Part shown: in pieces, positions 10,471-22,316 of the stretch | Numbering within the stretch: position 1 is the stretch's first letter | Layout of the letters: each line of letters begins with the position of its first letter | Position numbers and translations under genes: made by a program | Source: Mytilus edulis | Lineage: Eukaryota > Mollusca > Bivalvia > Mytilida > Mytilidae | Assembly: GCF_963676685.1 (NCBI RefSeq) | Contig: NC_092354.1 | Coordinates: forward strand, 12,530,746-12,594,745 | DNA length: 64,000 nt | Direction of reading: 5' to 3' | Notes under the pieces: model-generated | Database searches by the model: none | Seen by the model: the letters and a program-made list of their open reading frames with translations, nothing else | What the model was told of the DNA's origin: nothing

Positions 10471-12347
10471 TGTCAGGAAGATCAGGACTACTAGGGACAC
10501 TAATTGTTTTCTCCTCATGTTGTCATGGTAATCTATCAATAAAAATATATTAATAGCCTTGAGCCTTTTTTAAGTAATTTTTATAAATCATAAACTTTCA
10601 TCATGTTCATACATGTACATGTGTATTTAGTGAACGTTTTCAATTTTCAAAGCCAAAATCACTAAAAGATGTGATTCTGCAATCAGAATGATCAGGGATT
10701 CTTTAGCCCTCATTTTTGCTCCTAAATTGGACCCAAATCCCAAAGACAAATATGCTTTTTTTTCCAATTTTCAACTCTAAAATTCCCAATTGTATATATA
10801 GACATTGTCGCAAGATTTTGTTGGTGTCGTTTCATGTTTTCTTTACAAATCTCTTGAATCTTGATTGCTATCCATGCACATAACTCCTTCACAGGATTTT
10901 GTACCTAATTTTTCAAAAATATTCTGGGGGGGGCACATTACCCATTACCAAACCCTCTTTGCTCTGTAAAAACAAACTAATATATTTTTCCCAAAGCCAA
11001 CATTTCACAAACTTTATTCCATATTGCAGGGGCCCTGGGTCTCTCCCCCTAAGTACCAGGAAACAATGGGAAAATCACTTACATGTACCTTGACTGACTG
11101 ATCATGATGATAAAGCTTAAAACATAATTTTTGGATATTTTTTTTTAATTCTAAAATAAGGGCAAGTGAGTTGGAGTACATGAGGCATTCCTGCATGTAT
11201 CAGCTGATGCAAAGTGGGCAGTTTAGAAGCCCTGAACCTACATGTTTGTTAAACAATTCAGTCAATCCCACCAAGGTCATGTTTTTTTCAGATAAATTAA
11301 AACAGTTTTAAACCATTGTATAATTGTGAAAATAACTATGGTATTCAGTTGCTGAGATTTATACTCTGGTTGCTGCTACATTCAACATGTAATTGCCATT
11401 TATTAATTTCATTCCAGGTTAGTTCTTAAATTTCTGAATTTTTCATCAAATTTTAGCATATGAGTTAATTTTTAGACGGCTTCCATCTAAAATGGAATCG
11501 GCCACATTTGTGTTCATTCTTGATATTTAAATGTAAATTGTATTTGATGATAATACATAACATACATAAAGGTTGAGGATGAACACAGATGCGGCCACTT
11601 TCATTTCTGACAAAAAAACATATGAAAAGTGACATATTACATTGTATTATGGCATATTTGATAGATTTTTAATATTAAGCTTGGATTTGAGCATCTTTAA
11701 AGATAAAATTGGTTCAAATCTTTCATATTAACTACTTAAATCTACTTAAGTAGTAGACACTTAAATGTTTAAAAAGATTCCAAAATCTTTCATCATAAGA
11801 ACTTGAAGTTTTAGGCTAAATCTGCCATTACCAGACTTACATGTACTCCTTTATGTTTTGTTTTTATTAAAGAACAAACCTACATGTATTTAAGTCATCG
11901 TAAATACTTAAAATAATTTTTTTTTTTACTATAATTTGAGTTTGAAAAAAAGTGCATCATAATCTATCAAAGTTTCCTAGTGATCGCTTTCTAAATGTTT
12001 CCTTCCTCTGACAGCTCATTTCTAACATTTTGTCTAATGACCTTTGTTTTGGAGCCTGTTGACCCTAACAGGAAGTTGTTTTTTTCAAGGTTGGACAAAA
12101 AAGGGATAAGGTGTATTTCTCTATTGTATAGCTAGTGCAGACTCAGCTTAAACTAGAGCCTACAAGTTAACTTATGAATCTCATGTTACGATTCTTTTTC
12201 TGGTCATGTTTATATGGTCAGATCAATATAATGTGTTTCCATACATCATATGAATTCATACTGTGCTTTTTCAATGGATATTTTGATGTTACAATGCAGT
12301 CTCAGTAGCACGAAAACGCAATCTTGAGAGGGTGATATATTTGTTAG
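10471..12347. other. No gene seen; one small imperfect inverted repeat
   Basis: AT-rich DNA without supported coding. An imperfect hairpin pairs 11500-11520 (GGCCACATTTGTGTTCATTC...) with 11576-11596 (...GAACACAGATGCGGCC): 21 bp with three mismatches and a 55-nt loop. A G-run (10925-10932) and T-runs (11139-11147, 11920-11929) are the only other low-complexity items. Confidence 0.55.
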
Positions 12348-12986
12348 CCTAACGTGACGGTACCCAAATTGCACCTATTTTGACAGTTTTTTCATCTACG
12401 TTTTTTTATGATAAAGACAAAAATGTTCATTTTGTGTTTATTTTGTAGCCGTATCCTTCTTTATTATAAAGGTACACTAATTTGATTTTTATTCCATATA
12501 GAATCATAGAAAATTTGGTCTATACTGACCTGCAAACCATCAATGATTCTGAAATGAGGAGTACCCAAATTGCATCCATGCTTAAATTCACATCGTCAAA
12601 AGTCTAATAACAGAGCTTTTGTTTAATTTCTTCAAATATTTTGAACAATTGGATATTAGTCCATGCTTACTCTTCATTATTTTTTAAATGGATACTTGTA
12701 ACATATTGTATTTGCTCATTTTATAAAGATGACGTTTTGATGACGTCGCATGGCGACGTTTCAGTACATTTTTCTTTTTCAGTAAATTCTTCATCTGTTG
12801 ATAAATACTGTGAACGTATTGTGCATATCTAAATAGTTTTACCTATGTTGAAAGATGTGCTTAGTATTAAATCATAAAAATACAAATTGTTTAGTCTCTA
12901 GGAAATCTTGTAAGATTTTCGCTGCTAGTTTTGGTAAATATGTGCAATTTGGGTACTCAGTGCAATTTGGGTACCGTTACGTTAGG
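12348..12986. mobile_element. MITE-like element with 27-bp TIRs
   Basis: The left end (12348-12374, CCTAACGTGACGGTACCCAA then ATTGCAC) is the reverse complement of the right end (12960-12986) with one mismatch. The core GTACCCAAATTGCA(C/T) also occurs at about 12570 and, inverted, at about 12943-12957, so subterminal repeats are present. Subterminal repeats plus TIRs fit a 639-bp non-autonomous DNA transposon. The interior has no recognisable transposase. I could not define a target-site duplication, so the superfamily is open. Confidence 0.7.
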
Positions 12987-13895
12987 AACAGAAACGAATA
13001 CTAACGGCTTAGTATAATCTATATGATTATGATATGTTTTTATAATTTGCGGAACATTATCAATTTTGTTCAAAATATCAAAATGAGCATAAGCACTACA
13101 ATTCCGCATCTATCAACAACATGTGTGTCCAGTTTCAATTAAACTTTCATAAATGATACCCAGTGATAGTGGATCATAGTGAATACCCTGTACTGGTAGA
13201 ACGGTGTCAATTAATATTTGACGCTTCATTTTACATATACGAATTATTTGTTCATAAATCTATTACCTGTAACAAATCCTGGTCAACATTATGGTTTGTA
13301 TCTTATCAGCAATCTAACACGACTAGAATTTGACGATTATGTGGCATCTCGCGAGACGACTGGTCGCCAGGTATATTTGATGCACCTGTAGTTTCTCAAT
13401 AGTCCGGAAACCAGCGCAAATTTAGTTACAAATCAAACTCCGATAGGGCAGTGCAAAAATTCCGAAAAATAATTTTTATTCATCTCAATCTTGATTGTAT
13501 CTTGTATGCTGCTTCGACCGTTTACGTCAAAACACATGGGCGTACACGTGAATTTTGGAGGGAAAATATTTCGATCCAAATGAATTAAAGGAACTGTTTA
13601 AGCACACTAGCAATTGTAATGTTTTTTTCGTAATTGAAGATAAAAGTGATGGAATTTACTTTTTAATCAAATGGTATATTATATATTTCTTCATTACGAT
13701 ATCTGTCAAACTTTGAAACTACTTTTCAGGAATCTACTATGAATATTCAAATCAGATTACTATTGCTTAACGCAATTTAGTATCTGCTTGGATAAAGATG
13801 TGACAGAGTAGTTTAAATTGCCCGGCTTTTTATGTTACACCATCTATGAAACTGATTGATGATTTCATGGGTATGTTAACGAAATGTTCCTGGAT
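12987..13895. other. No feature seen
   Basis: AT-rich sequence without supported genes or repeats. Small restriction-like palindromes occur, but nothing is above background. Confidence 0.5.
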
Positions 13896-14089
13896 GGGGG
13901 ATAGGAGGGATCAGGATCCCGAAATCCCGGGCTAAAAAACACGAAATCCCGAGGTCCTGAATTTAAATAAATAAGAATCCCGGATCCCGAAATTCGAAAA
14001 AAAGAATTCCCGGATTCCGAAGGGGTAAATCCCGAAATCCCGAGCTTAAAAACACCCGATCCCGGAGTCCCGATAAATTCCTATCCCCC
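13896..14089. repeat. Short repeat of CCCGAAATCCCG phrases with 10-bp inverted ends
   Basis: GGGGGATAGG (13896-13905) and its reverse complement CCTATCCCCC (14080-14089) bound a 194-bp block. It is filled with variants of ATCCCGAAATCCCG and GCTTAAAAACAC. The composition differs sharply from the AT-rich surroundings. This could be a very small MITE or a tandem-derived repeat. Confidence 0.6.
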
Positions 14090-14334
14090 CTCTTCCTGTA
14101 AAAAGGTGTGAAAATTATATAAAGTTAAAATAATTGATAGATCTTGTTTTGGTTTTTTTTAATATTTCTATAAAGTTTAATTTTGTGTCGATTGTCAGTT
14201 GGCCAACCCAACATCTCCTTTTAAACATATTCTAAAGTAACTGGTTTTGGGCATTTTTCTCTAAACCAAAGGACCATCAGATTCCAAATCAGCGTGCAAT
14301 GAAATCAACATGAAACATGAAAAAAATCAATCTT

Positions 14335-14478
14335 TAAAAAAGAGGCGAAAGATACAAAAGGGATACTCAAAAGCATCAGTTGGAAAACAAACTGACAATG
14401 TCATTTCAAAAGACAAAAAATTTAAACGATAAAAAGACAAACAAAAGAACATAAAAGTCAAGACAACATAAAAGTACA
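14335..14478 (+). repeat. Bivalve dispersed repeat fragment ('GAGGCGAAAGATAC' family)
   Basis: GAGGCGAAAGATACAAAAGG, GGAAAACAAACTGACAATG and AAAAAGACAAACAAAAGAAC occur in the order that I recognise from a very common bivalve repeat. It directly abuts the Penelope-like relic that follows. Confidence 0.6.
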
Positions 14479-15443
14479 ATGAAAGTCCCAACTATGTATT
14501 GGCTTCCGAAGCTACACAAAACACCTTACAAATATAGATTTATTTCGTCTTCAAGTCATTGTTCCACTACTAAATTGTTTATTCTTCTTACCAGTACACC
14601 TGGTACAATCAAAACCCTGATAATAAATTGCTTAAATAAGGCCTTCGAAAATAGTGGAATTAATTACTTTTGGAGTGTCAAGAAATCGTTGAAAGTACTT
14701 GATAAATTGCATATATTGGTGATTTTGAATCTGTTCAAAGTTTTGATTTTTCTACCCTATATACCACATTGCCTCACATTCTCATTAAGAAAAAATTCAC
14801 ACACCTAATTAAATGGGCATTTGAAAAGTCAGCCTAATGTTAATATATATGTTCAAACTCTTTTAGGTCATTTTTTAGTAGCAATAAACAAAAAAAACTA
14901 TGTCAATTGGACATGCTTTGATACTATATCTGCCCTTAAATTTTTACTAGATGACATTTTTGTTCGCTTTTGAGATTCCGTATATCGTCAGGTTATCGGA
15001 ATTCCAATGGGGACTAACTGTGCACCACTTATTGCGGACCTTTTTTGTATTGCTATAAGTTACAATTTATGAGCAAAAATTCAGCAAAGACCCATCGAAA
15101 CAACATCTGATACACAAATTTAATAATACTTTTAAAAAACTTGGATGATATTTTGGCTCTCAATAATGACGACTTCAGTACTGTATACTAAAGAAATTTA
15201 TCCTGCTGAACTTACTTTAAATAAAGCTAATACTGACAAAGACCCTTTCCTCGATCTTGATATCTATATCATTAACGGAAAGCTTAATACTAAAGTTTAT
15301 GATGAAAGAAATTGTTTCATTTCCTATCTTTAATTATCCATTTTGAGAATGATGACGTTCCCTTGTCACCCTCTTACGGTATTAATATATCTCAACTTGT
15401 ACGATTCGCTCGTGTATGTAACAATGTTTTAGATTTTAACGAG
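14479..15443 (+). pseudogene. Penelope-like element reverse transcriptase, decayed
   Basis: Translation in changing frames gives the landmarks of Penelope-like RTs. These are an N-terminal PTMYWLPKLHKTPYKYRFIS block (from 14488), the conserved IGIPMGTNCAPLIADLF block (about 14998-15048), and near 15238-15330 PFLDLDIYIINGKLNTKVYD. The last readable part (about 15395-15440) is VRFARVCNNVLDFN, which in this family lies shortly before the GIY-YIG endonuclease region; that region is absent. Stops and frameshifts interrupt it at several points (for example after 14806 and near 15073-15130). The reading breaks off at about 15443, exactly where the satellite begins. It is dead as a gene. Family assignment rests on motif memory, not a search. 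Confidence 0.8.
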
Positions 15444-18400
15444 AGATAATGTAGATTGTATACGTATTTTTTTCTTTTCGTAACAGAAAATTTGAACCAT
15501 AGCCATTCCCGAATGGGCCTTACTCCCAAAAAATCAATTCAGTGGGCCTTCCCCTAGTTATAGCCTTTCATTTGAGTAATATTCGGAGGCAAACTTTGCC
15601 ATACGGAGCTGGCGAGTGTTACCGAGAAAAATGTAGGTTGTTTACGTATATTTTTTTTCTGAACAGCAATTTTGAATCGTATACTAGTTATATATATACC
15701 AATTTCCGATTGGGCCTAACTCCCAAAAAATCATTTCACTATGGTCGTCCCCCAATAATACCCTTTGATTAGAACCATGTCCAGTGGCGAATTTTGACGT
15801 ACGGAGGTGGCGAGTCTTACCGAAATAATGTAGGTTGTATACGTAATTTTTTCCTTAACAGTAAGTTTGAACCACAGCAATTCCCGAATGGTCCTAACTC
15901 CCAAAAAATAATTTCGGTGAGGTCTTCCCCAATTATACCCTTTCATTTGAGCCATGTTCGGTGGTGAAATTTGCCGTACGGAGCTGGCGAGTCTTACCGA
16001 AATAATGAAGGCTGTATACGTATTTATTTTTCTTAACAACAACTTGGAACCACAGCAATTCCTGAATGATCCTAACTCCCAAAATATAATTTCGGTGAGA
16101 CCTTCCCCTAATTATACCCTTTTATTTGAACCAGGTCCGGTTGCGAACTTTGCCGTACGTAGCTGGCGATTCTTACCGAAATAATGTAGGTTGTTTACGT
16201 ATTTATTTTTCTTTACAGCAATTTTGAACCACAGCAATTCCTGAATGATCCCAACTCACAAAACAATGATAATATCGAGACATGTCCCAAGCTATATTCT
16301 TCCATTCGGGCCATGTCCGGTTGTGAACTTTGCCGTACGAAGCTGGCGAGTCTTACCGAAATAATATAGGTTGTATATGTATTTATTTTTCTAAACAAAC
16401 ATTGTGAACCACAGCAATTCCCCAATGGTCCTAACTCCCAAAAAATCATTCCAATGGTGTCTTCCCCCAGTTATATCCTTTTATGTCCTGTGGCGAAATT
16501 TGCCGTACGGAGCTGGCGAGTCTCACCGAAATAATGTAGGTTTGTATAGGTATTTATTTTTCTTAACAGTAATTTTGAACTATAGCAATTCCCGAATGGT
16601 CCTAAATTCCGAAAAATCATTTCAGTTGTGTCTTCCCCCAGTTATATCCTTTCATTTGAGCCATATCCGGTGGCGAAATTCGCCATACGGAGCTAGCGAG
16701 TCTTACCGCAATAATATAGGTTGTATACGTATTTATTTTTCTTAACAGCAACGTTGAACCACAGCAATTCCTGAATGATCCTAACTCTTTCATTTGAGCC
16801 ATGTCCGGAGGCGAAATTTGCCGTACGGAGCTGACGAGTCTTACCGAAATAATGTAGGTTGTATCCGTATTTATTCTTCACAGCAACTTTGGACCACAGC
16901 AATTCCTGAATGATCCTAACTCCTAAAAGATGATAATATCGGGACATGCCCCAAGCTATACCCTTTCATTTGAGCCACGTCCGGTGGCGAACTTTGCCAT
17001 ACGGAGCTGGCGAGTCTTACCGAAATAATATAGGTTGTATACGTATTTATTTTTCTTAACATCAACTTTGATTCACATCAATTCCCAAATGATCCTAACT
17101 CACAAAAAATCATTTTAGTGGGACCTGCCCCCAGCAATACCCTTTCTTTTGAACCATGTCCGGTGGCGAACTTTGCCGTACGGAGCTGGTGATTCTTACC
17201 GAAATAAAGTAGGTTGTATACGGTTTTTTTTCTTAACAACAACTTTGAACCACAGCAATTCCTGAATGATCCTAATTCCAATGATATAATTTCGGTGAGA
17301 CCTTTCCCTAATTATACCCTTCCATTTGAGCCATGTCCGGTTGCGAACTTTGCCGTACGGAGCTGGCGAGTCATACCGAAATAATGTAGGTTGTATACGT
17401 ATTTATTTTTCTTAAAACAAACATTTTGAACCACAGCAATTCCCCAATGGTCCTAACTCCCAAAAAATCATTTCAATGGTGTCTTCCCCCAGTTATATCC
17501 TTTTATGTCCGGTGTCGAAATTTGCCGTACGGAGCTGGCGAGTCTTACCGAAATAATATAGGTTGTATACGTATTTATTTTTCTTAACAGCAACGTTGAA
17601 CCACAGCAGTTCCTGAATGATCCTAACTCCAAAAATATAATTTCGGTGAGACCTTTCCCTAATTATAACCTTTCATTTGAACCAGGTCCGTTGGCGAGCT
17701 CTGCCGTACTAAGCTGGCGAGTTTTACCGAAATAATGTAGGTTGTATACGTATTTATTTTTCTTAACAGCAATTTTGAACCACAGCAATTCCTGAATGAT
17801 CCTAAATCACAAAACAATGATAATATCGAGACATGCCCCAAGCTATACCCATCCATTTGAGCCATGTCCGGTTGCGAACTTTACCGTACGGAGCTGGCGA
17901 GTCTTACCGAAATAATATAGGTTGTATACGTATTTATTTTTCTTAACAAACATTTTGAACCACAGCAATTCCCCAATGGTCCTAACTCCCAAAAAATCAT
18001 TTCAATGGTGTCTTTCCCCAGTTATATCCTTTTATGTCCGGTGTCGAAATTTGCCGTACGGAGTTGGCGAGTCTAACCGAAATAATGTAGGCTTGTATAC
18101 GTATTTATTTTTCTTAACAGCAATTTTGAACCATAGCAATTCACGAATGGTCCTAAATCCCCAAAAAATCATATCAGTTGTATCTTATCTTACCCCAGTT
18201 ATATCCTTTCATTTGAGCCATATCCGGTGGCGAAATTCGCCACACGGAGCTGACGAGTCTTACCGAAATAATATAGGTTGTATACGTATTTATTTTTCTT
18301 AACATCAACTTTGAACCACATCAATTCCCAAATGATCCTAACTCCCAAAAAATCATTTCAGTGGGACCTGCCCCCAGCAATGCTCTTTATTTTGAACCAT

Positions 18401-21400
18401 GTCCGGTGGCGAACTTTGCCGTACGGAGCTGGCGAGTCTTACCGAAATAATATAGGTTGTATACGTATTTATTTTTCTTAACATCAACTTTGAACCACAT
18501 CAATTCCTAAATGATCCTAACTCCCAAAAAATCATTTCAGTGGGACTTGCCCCCAGTTATACCCTTTCATTTGAGCCATGTCCGGTTGCAAACTTTGCCG
18601 TACGGAGCTGGCGAGTCTTACCAAAGTAATGTAGTTGGCATACGTATTTATTTTTCTTAACAACAATTTTGAACCACAGCATTTCCCGAATGAGCCTAAC
18701 TCCCAAAAAATCATTTTAATGGTGTCTTCCTATAGTTTCATTTGAGTCATGTCCGGTGGCAAAATTTGCCATACGGAGCTGGCGAATCTTACCGAAATAA
18801 TGTAGGGTGTATACGTATTTTTTTTTCTAAACAGCAATTTTGAACCACAGCAATTCCCGTATGATCCTAACTCCTAAAAAATCATTTCAATGGTGTCTTC
18901 CCCCAGTTATTTCCTTTTATGTCCGGTGGCGAAATTTGCCGTACGGAGCTGGCGAGTCTCATCGAAATAATGTAGGCTGTATACGTATTTATTTTTCTTA
19001 ACAACAACTTGGAACCACAGCAATTCCTGAATGATCCTAACTCCCAAAATATAATTTCGGTGAGACCTTCCCCTAATTATACCCTTTTATTTGAACCAGG
19101 TCCTGTTGCGAACTTTGCCGTACGTAGCTGGCGATTCTTACCGAAATAATGTAGGTTGTTTACGTATTTATTTTTCTTTACAGCAATTTTGAACCACAGC
19201 AATTCCTGAATGATTCCAACTCACAAATCAATGATAATATCGAGACATGTCCCAAGCTATATTCTTCCATTTGGGCCATGTCCGGTTGTGAACTTTGCCG
19301 TACGGAGCTGACGAGTCTTACCGAAATAATATAGGTTGTATACGTATTTATTTTTCTTAACATCAACTTTGAACCACATCAATTCCTAAATGATCCTAAC
19401 TCCCAAAAAATCATTTCAGTGGGACTTGCCCCCAGTTATACCCTTTCATTTGAGCCATGTCCGGTTGCAAACTTTGCCGTACGGAGCTGGCGAGTCTTAC
19501 CAAAGTAATGTAGTTGGCATACGTATTTATTTTTCTTAACAACAATTTTGAACCACAGCATTTCCCGAATGAGCCTAACTCCCAAAAAATCATTTTAATG
19601 GTGTCTTCCTAAAGTTTCATTTGAGTCATGTCATGTGGCAAAATTTGCCATACGGAGCTGGCGAATCTTACCGAAATAATGTAGGCTGTATACGTATTTT
19701 TTTTTCTAAACAGCAATTTTGAACCACAGCAATTCCCGTATGATCCTAACTCCTAAAAAATCATTTCAATGGTGTCTTCCCCCAGTTATTTCCTTTTATG
19801 TCCGGTGGCGAAATTTGCCGTACGGAGCTGGCGAGTCTCATCGAAATAATGTAGGCTGTATACGTATTTATTTTTCTTAACAACAACTTGGAACCACAGC
19901 AATTCCTGAATGATCCTAACTCCCAAAATATAATTTCGGTGAGACCTTCCCCTAATTATACCCTTTTATTTGAACCAGGTCCGGTTGCTAACTTTGCAGC
20001 AATTCCTGAATGATCCCAACTCACAAAACAATGATAATATCGAGACATGTCCCAAGCTATATTCTTCCATTTGGGCCATGTCCGGTTGTGAACTTTGCCG
20101 TACGGAGCTGGCGAGTCTTACCGAAATAATATAGGTTGTATACGTATTTATTTTTCTAAACAAACATTTCGAACCACAGCAATTCCCCAATAGTCCTAAC
20201 TCCCAAAAAATCATTCCAATGGTGTCTTCCCCCAGTTATATCCTTTTATGTCCGGTAGCGAAATTTGCCGTACGGAGATGGTGAGTCTCACCGAAATAAT
20301 GTAGGTTTGTATAGGTATTTATTTTTCTTAACAGCAATTTGGAACTATAGCAATTCCCGAATGGTCCTAAATCCCGAAAAATCATTTCAGTTGTGTCTTC
20401 CCCCAGTTATATCCTTTCATTTGAGCCATATCCGGTGGCGAAATTCGCCATACGGAGCTGGCGAGTCTTACCGAAATAATATAGCTTGTATACGTATTTA
20501 TTTTTCTTAACAGCAACGTTGAACCACAGCAATTCCTGAATGATCCCAACTCTTTCATTTGAGCCACGTCCGGAGGCAAAATTTGCCGTACGGAGCTGAC
20601 GAGTCTTACCGATATAATGTAGGTTGTATCCGTATTTATTCTTCACAGCAACTTTGAACCACAGCAATTCCTGAATGATCCTAACTCCTTAAAGATGATA
20701 ATATCGGGACATGCCCCAAGCTATACCCTTTCATTTGAGCCACGTCCGGTGGCGAACTTTGTCATACGGAGCTGGCGAGTCTTACCGAAATAATATAGGT
20801 TGTACACGTATTTATTTTTCTTAACATCAACTTTGAACCACATCAATTCCCAAATGATCCTAACTCATAAAAAAATCATTTTAGTGGGACCTCCCCCCAG
20901 CAATACCCTTTCTTTTGAACCATGTCCAGTGGCGAACTTTGCCGTACGGAGCTGGTGATTCTTACCGAAATAAAGTAGGTTGTATACGTTTCTTTTTTCT
21001 TAACAACAACTTTGAACCACAGCAATTCCTGAATGATCCTAATTCCAATAATATAATTTCGGTGAGATCTTCCCCTAATTAAACCCTTCCATTTGAGCCA
21101 TGTCCGGTTGCGAACTTTGCCGTACGGAGCTGGCGAGTCTTACCGAAAAAATATAGGTTGTATGGTATTTATTTTTCTTAACAAACATTTTGAACCACAG
21201 CAATTCCCCAATGGTCCTAACTCCCAAAAAATCATTTCAATGGTGTCTTCCCCCAGTTATATCCTTTTATGTTCGGTGTCGAAATTTGCCGTACGGAGTT
21301 GACGAGTCTCACCGAAATAATGTAGGCTTGTATACGTATTTATTTTTCTTAACAGCAATTTTGAACCATAGCAATTCCCGAATGGTCCTAAATCCCGAAA

Positions 21401-22316
21401 AATCATTTCAGTTGTGTCTTCCCCCAGTTATATCCTTTCATTTGAGCCATATCCGGTGGCGAAATTCGCCATACGGAGCTGGCGAGTCTTACCGAAATAA
21501 TATAGGTTGTATACGTATTTATTTTTCTTAACAGCAACTTTGAACCACAGCAATTCCCGAATGCCCCTAACTCCCAAAAAATCATTTTAGTGGGACCTGC
21601 CCCCATTAATACTCTTTCTTTTGAACCATGTCCGGTGGCGAAATTTGCCGAACGGAGCTGGCGAGTCTTACCGAAATAATGTAGGATGTATACGTTATTT
21701 TTTTCTTGACAGCAACTTTGAAGCACAGCAATTCCTGAATGGTCCTAACTCCCAAAAATTTAATTCAGTGGGACCTCTCCCTAGTTATACCCTTTCATTT
21801 GAGCCATGTCCGGAGGGAAATTTTGCCGTACGGAGCTGGCGAGTCTTACCGAAATAATGTAGGTTGTATCCGTGTTTATGTTTCTTCACAGCAACTTTAA
21901 ACCACGGCAATTCCTGAATGATCCTAACTGCCAAAAAATGATAATATCGGGACATGCCCCAATTATACCCTTTCATTTGAGCAATTTTCGGTTGCAAACT
22001 AAGCCGTACGGAGCTGGCGATTCTTACCGAATTAAAGTAGGTTGTATACTTATTTATTTTTCTTAACAGAAACTTTGAACCACAGGAATTCCCGAATGGT
22101 CCTAACTTCCAAAAAATCATTTCGGTGAGGCCTTCCCCCCATTATACCCTTTCAATTTAGCAATGTCTGGTTGCAAACGTAGCTGTACGGAGCTGGCGAT
22201 TCTTACCGAACGGTTCTTACTCCCACAAAATCGTTGCAGTGGGGACTTCTAACAGTTATACCCTTTCATTTGAGCCGTACGGAGCTGGCGAGTCTTACCA
22301 AAATAATAATAATAAC
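15444..22316 (+). repeat. Satellite array, ~180-bp monomer, about 38 copies
   Basis: GCCGTACGGAGCTGGCGAG-type cores recur at about 170-180 bp spacing (for example 15973, 16152, 16332, 16502, 16682). Each is followed by TCTTACCGAAATAATGTAGG, TATACGTATTTATTTTTCTTAACA, GAACCACAGCAATTCC, CCTAACTCCCAAAAAATCAT, and a pyrimidine block TTCCCCCAGTTATA (described in parts). Deleted monomers occur (about 16.77-16.82 kb, about 20.0 kb). Longer duplicated blocks are superimposed: 18.4-19.0 kb recurs at 19.3-19.9 kb (offset about 879), and about 16.2-17.5 kb recurs at about 20.0-21.3 kb (offset about 3,765). Because 180 is divisible by three, both strands show repeated open frames of about 60 codons per monomer; I do not regard them as genes. 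Confidence 0.95.

Noticed and set aside
15500..22200. Many 60-126 codon ORFs on both strands of the 180-bp satellite
   Set aside because: They repeat with the monomer, overlap on opposite strands, contain no domain, and break at monomer indels; best explained as by-products of the satellite.
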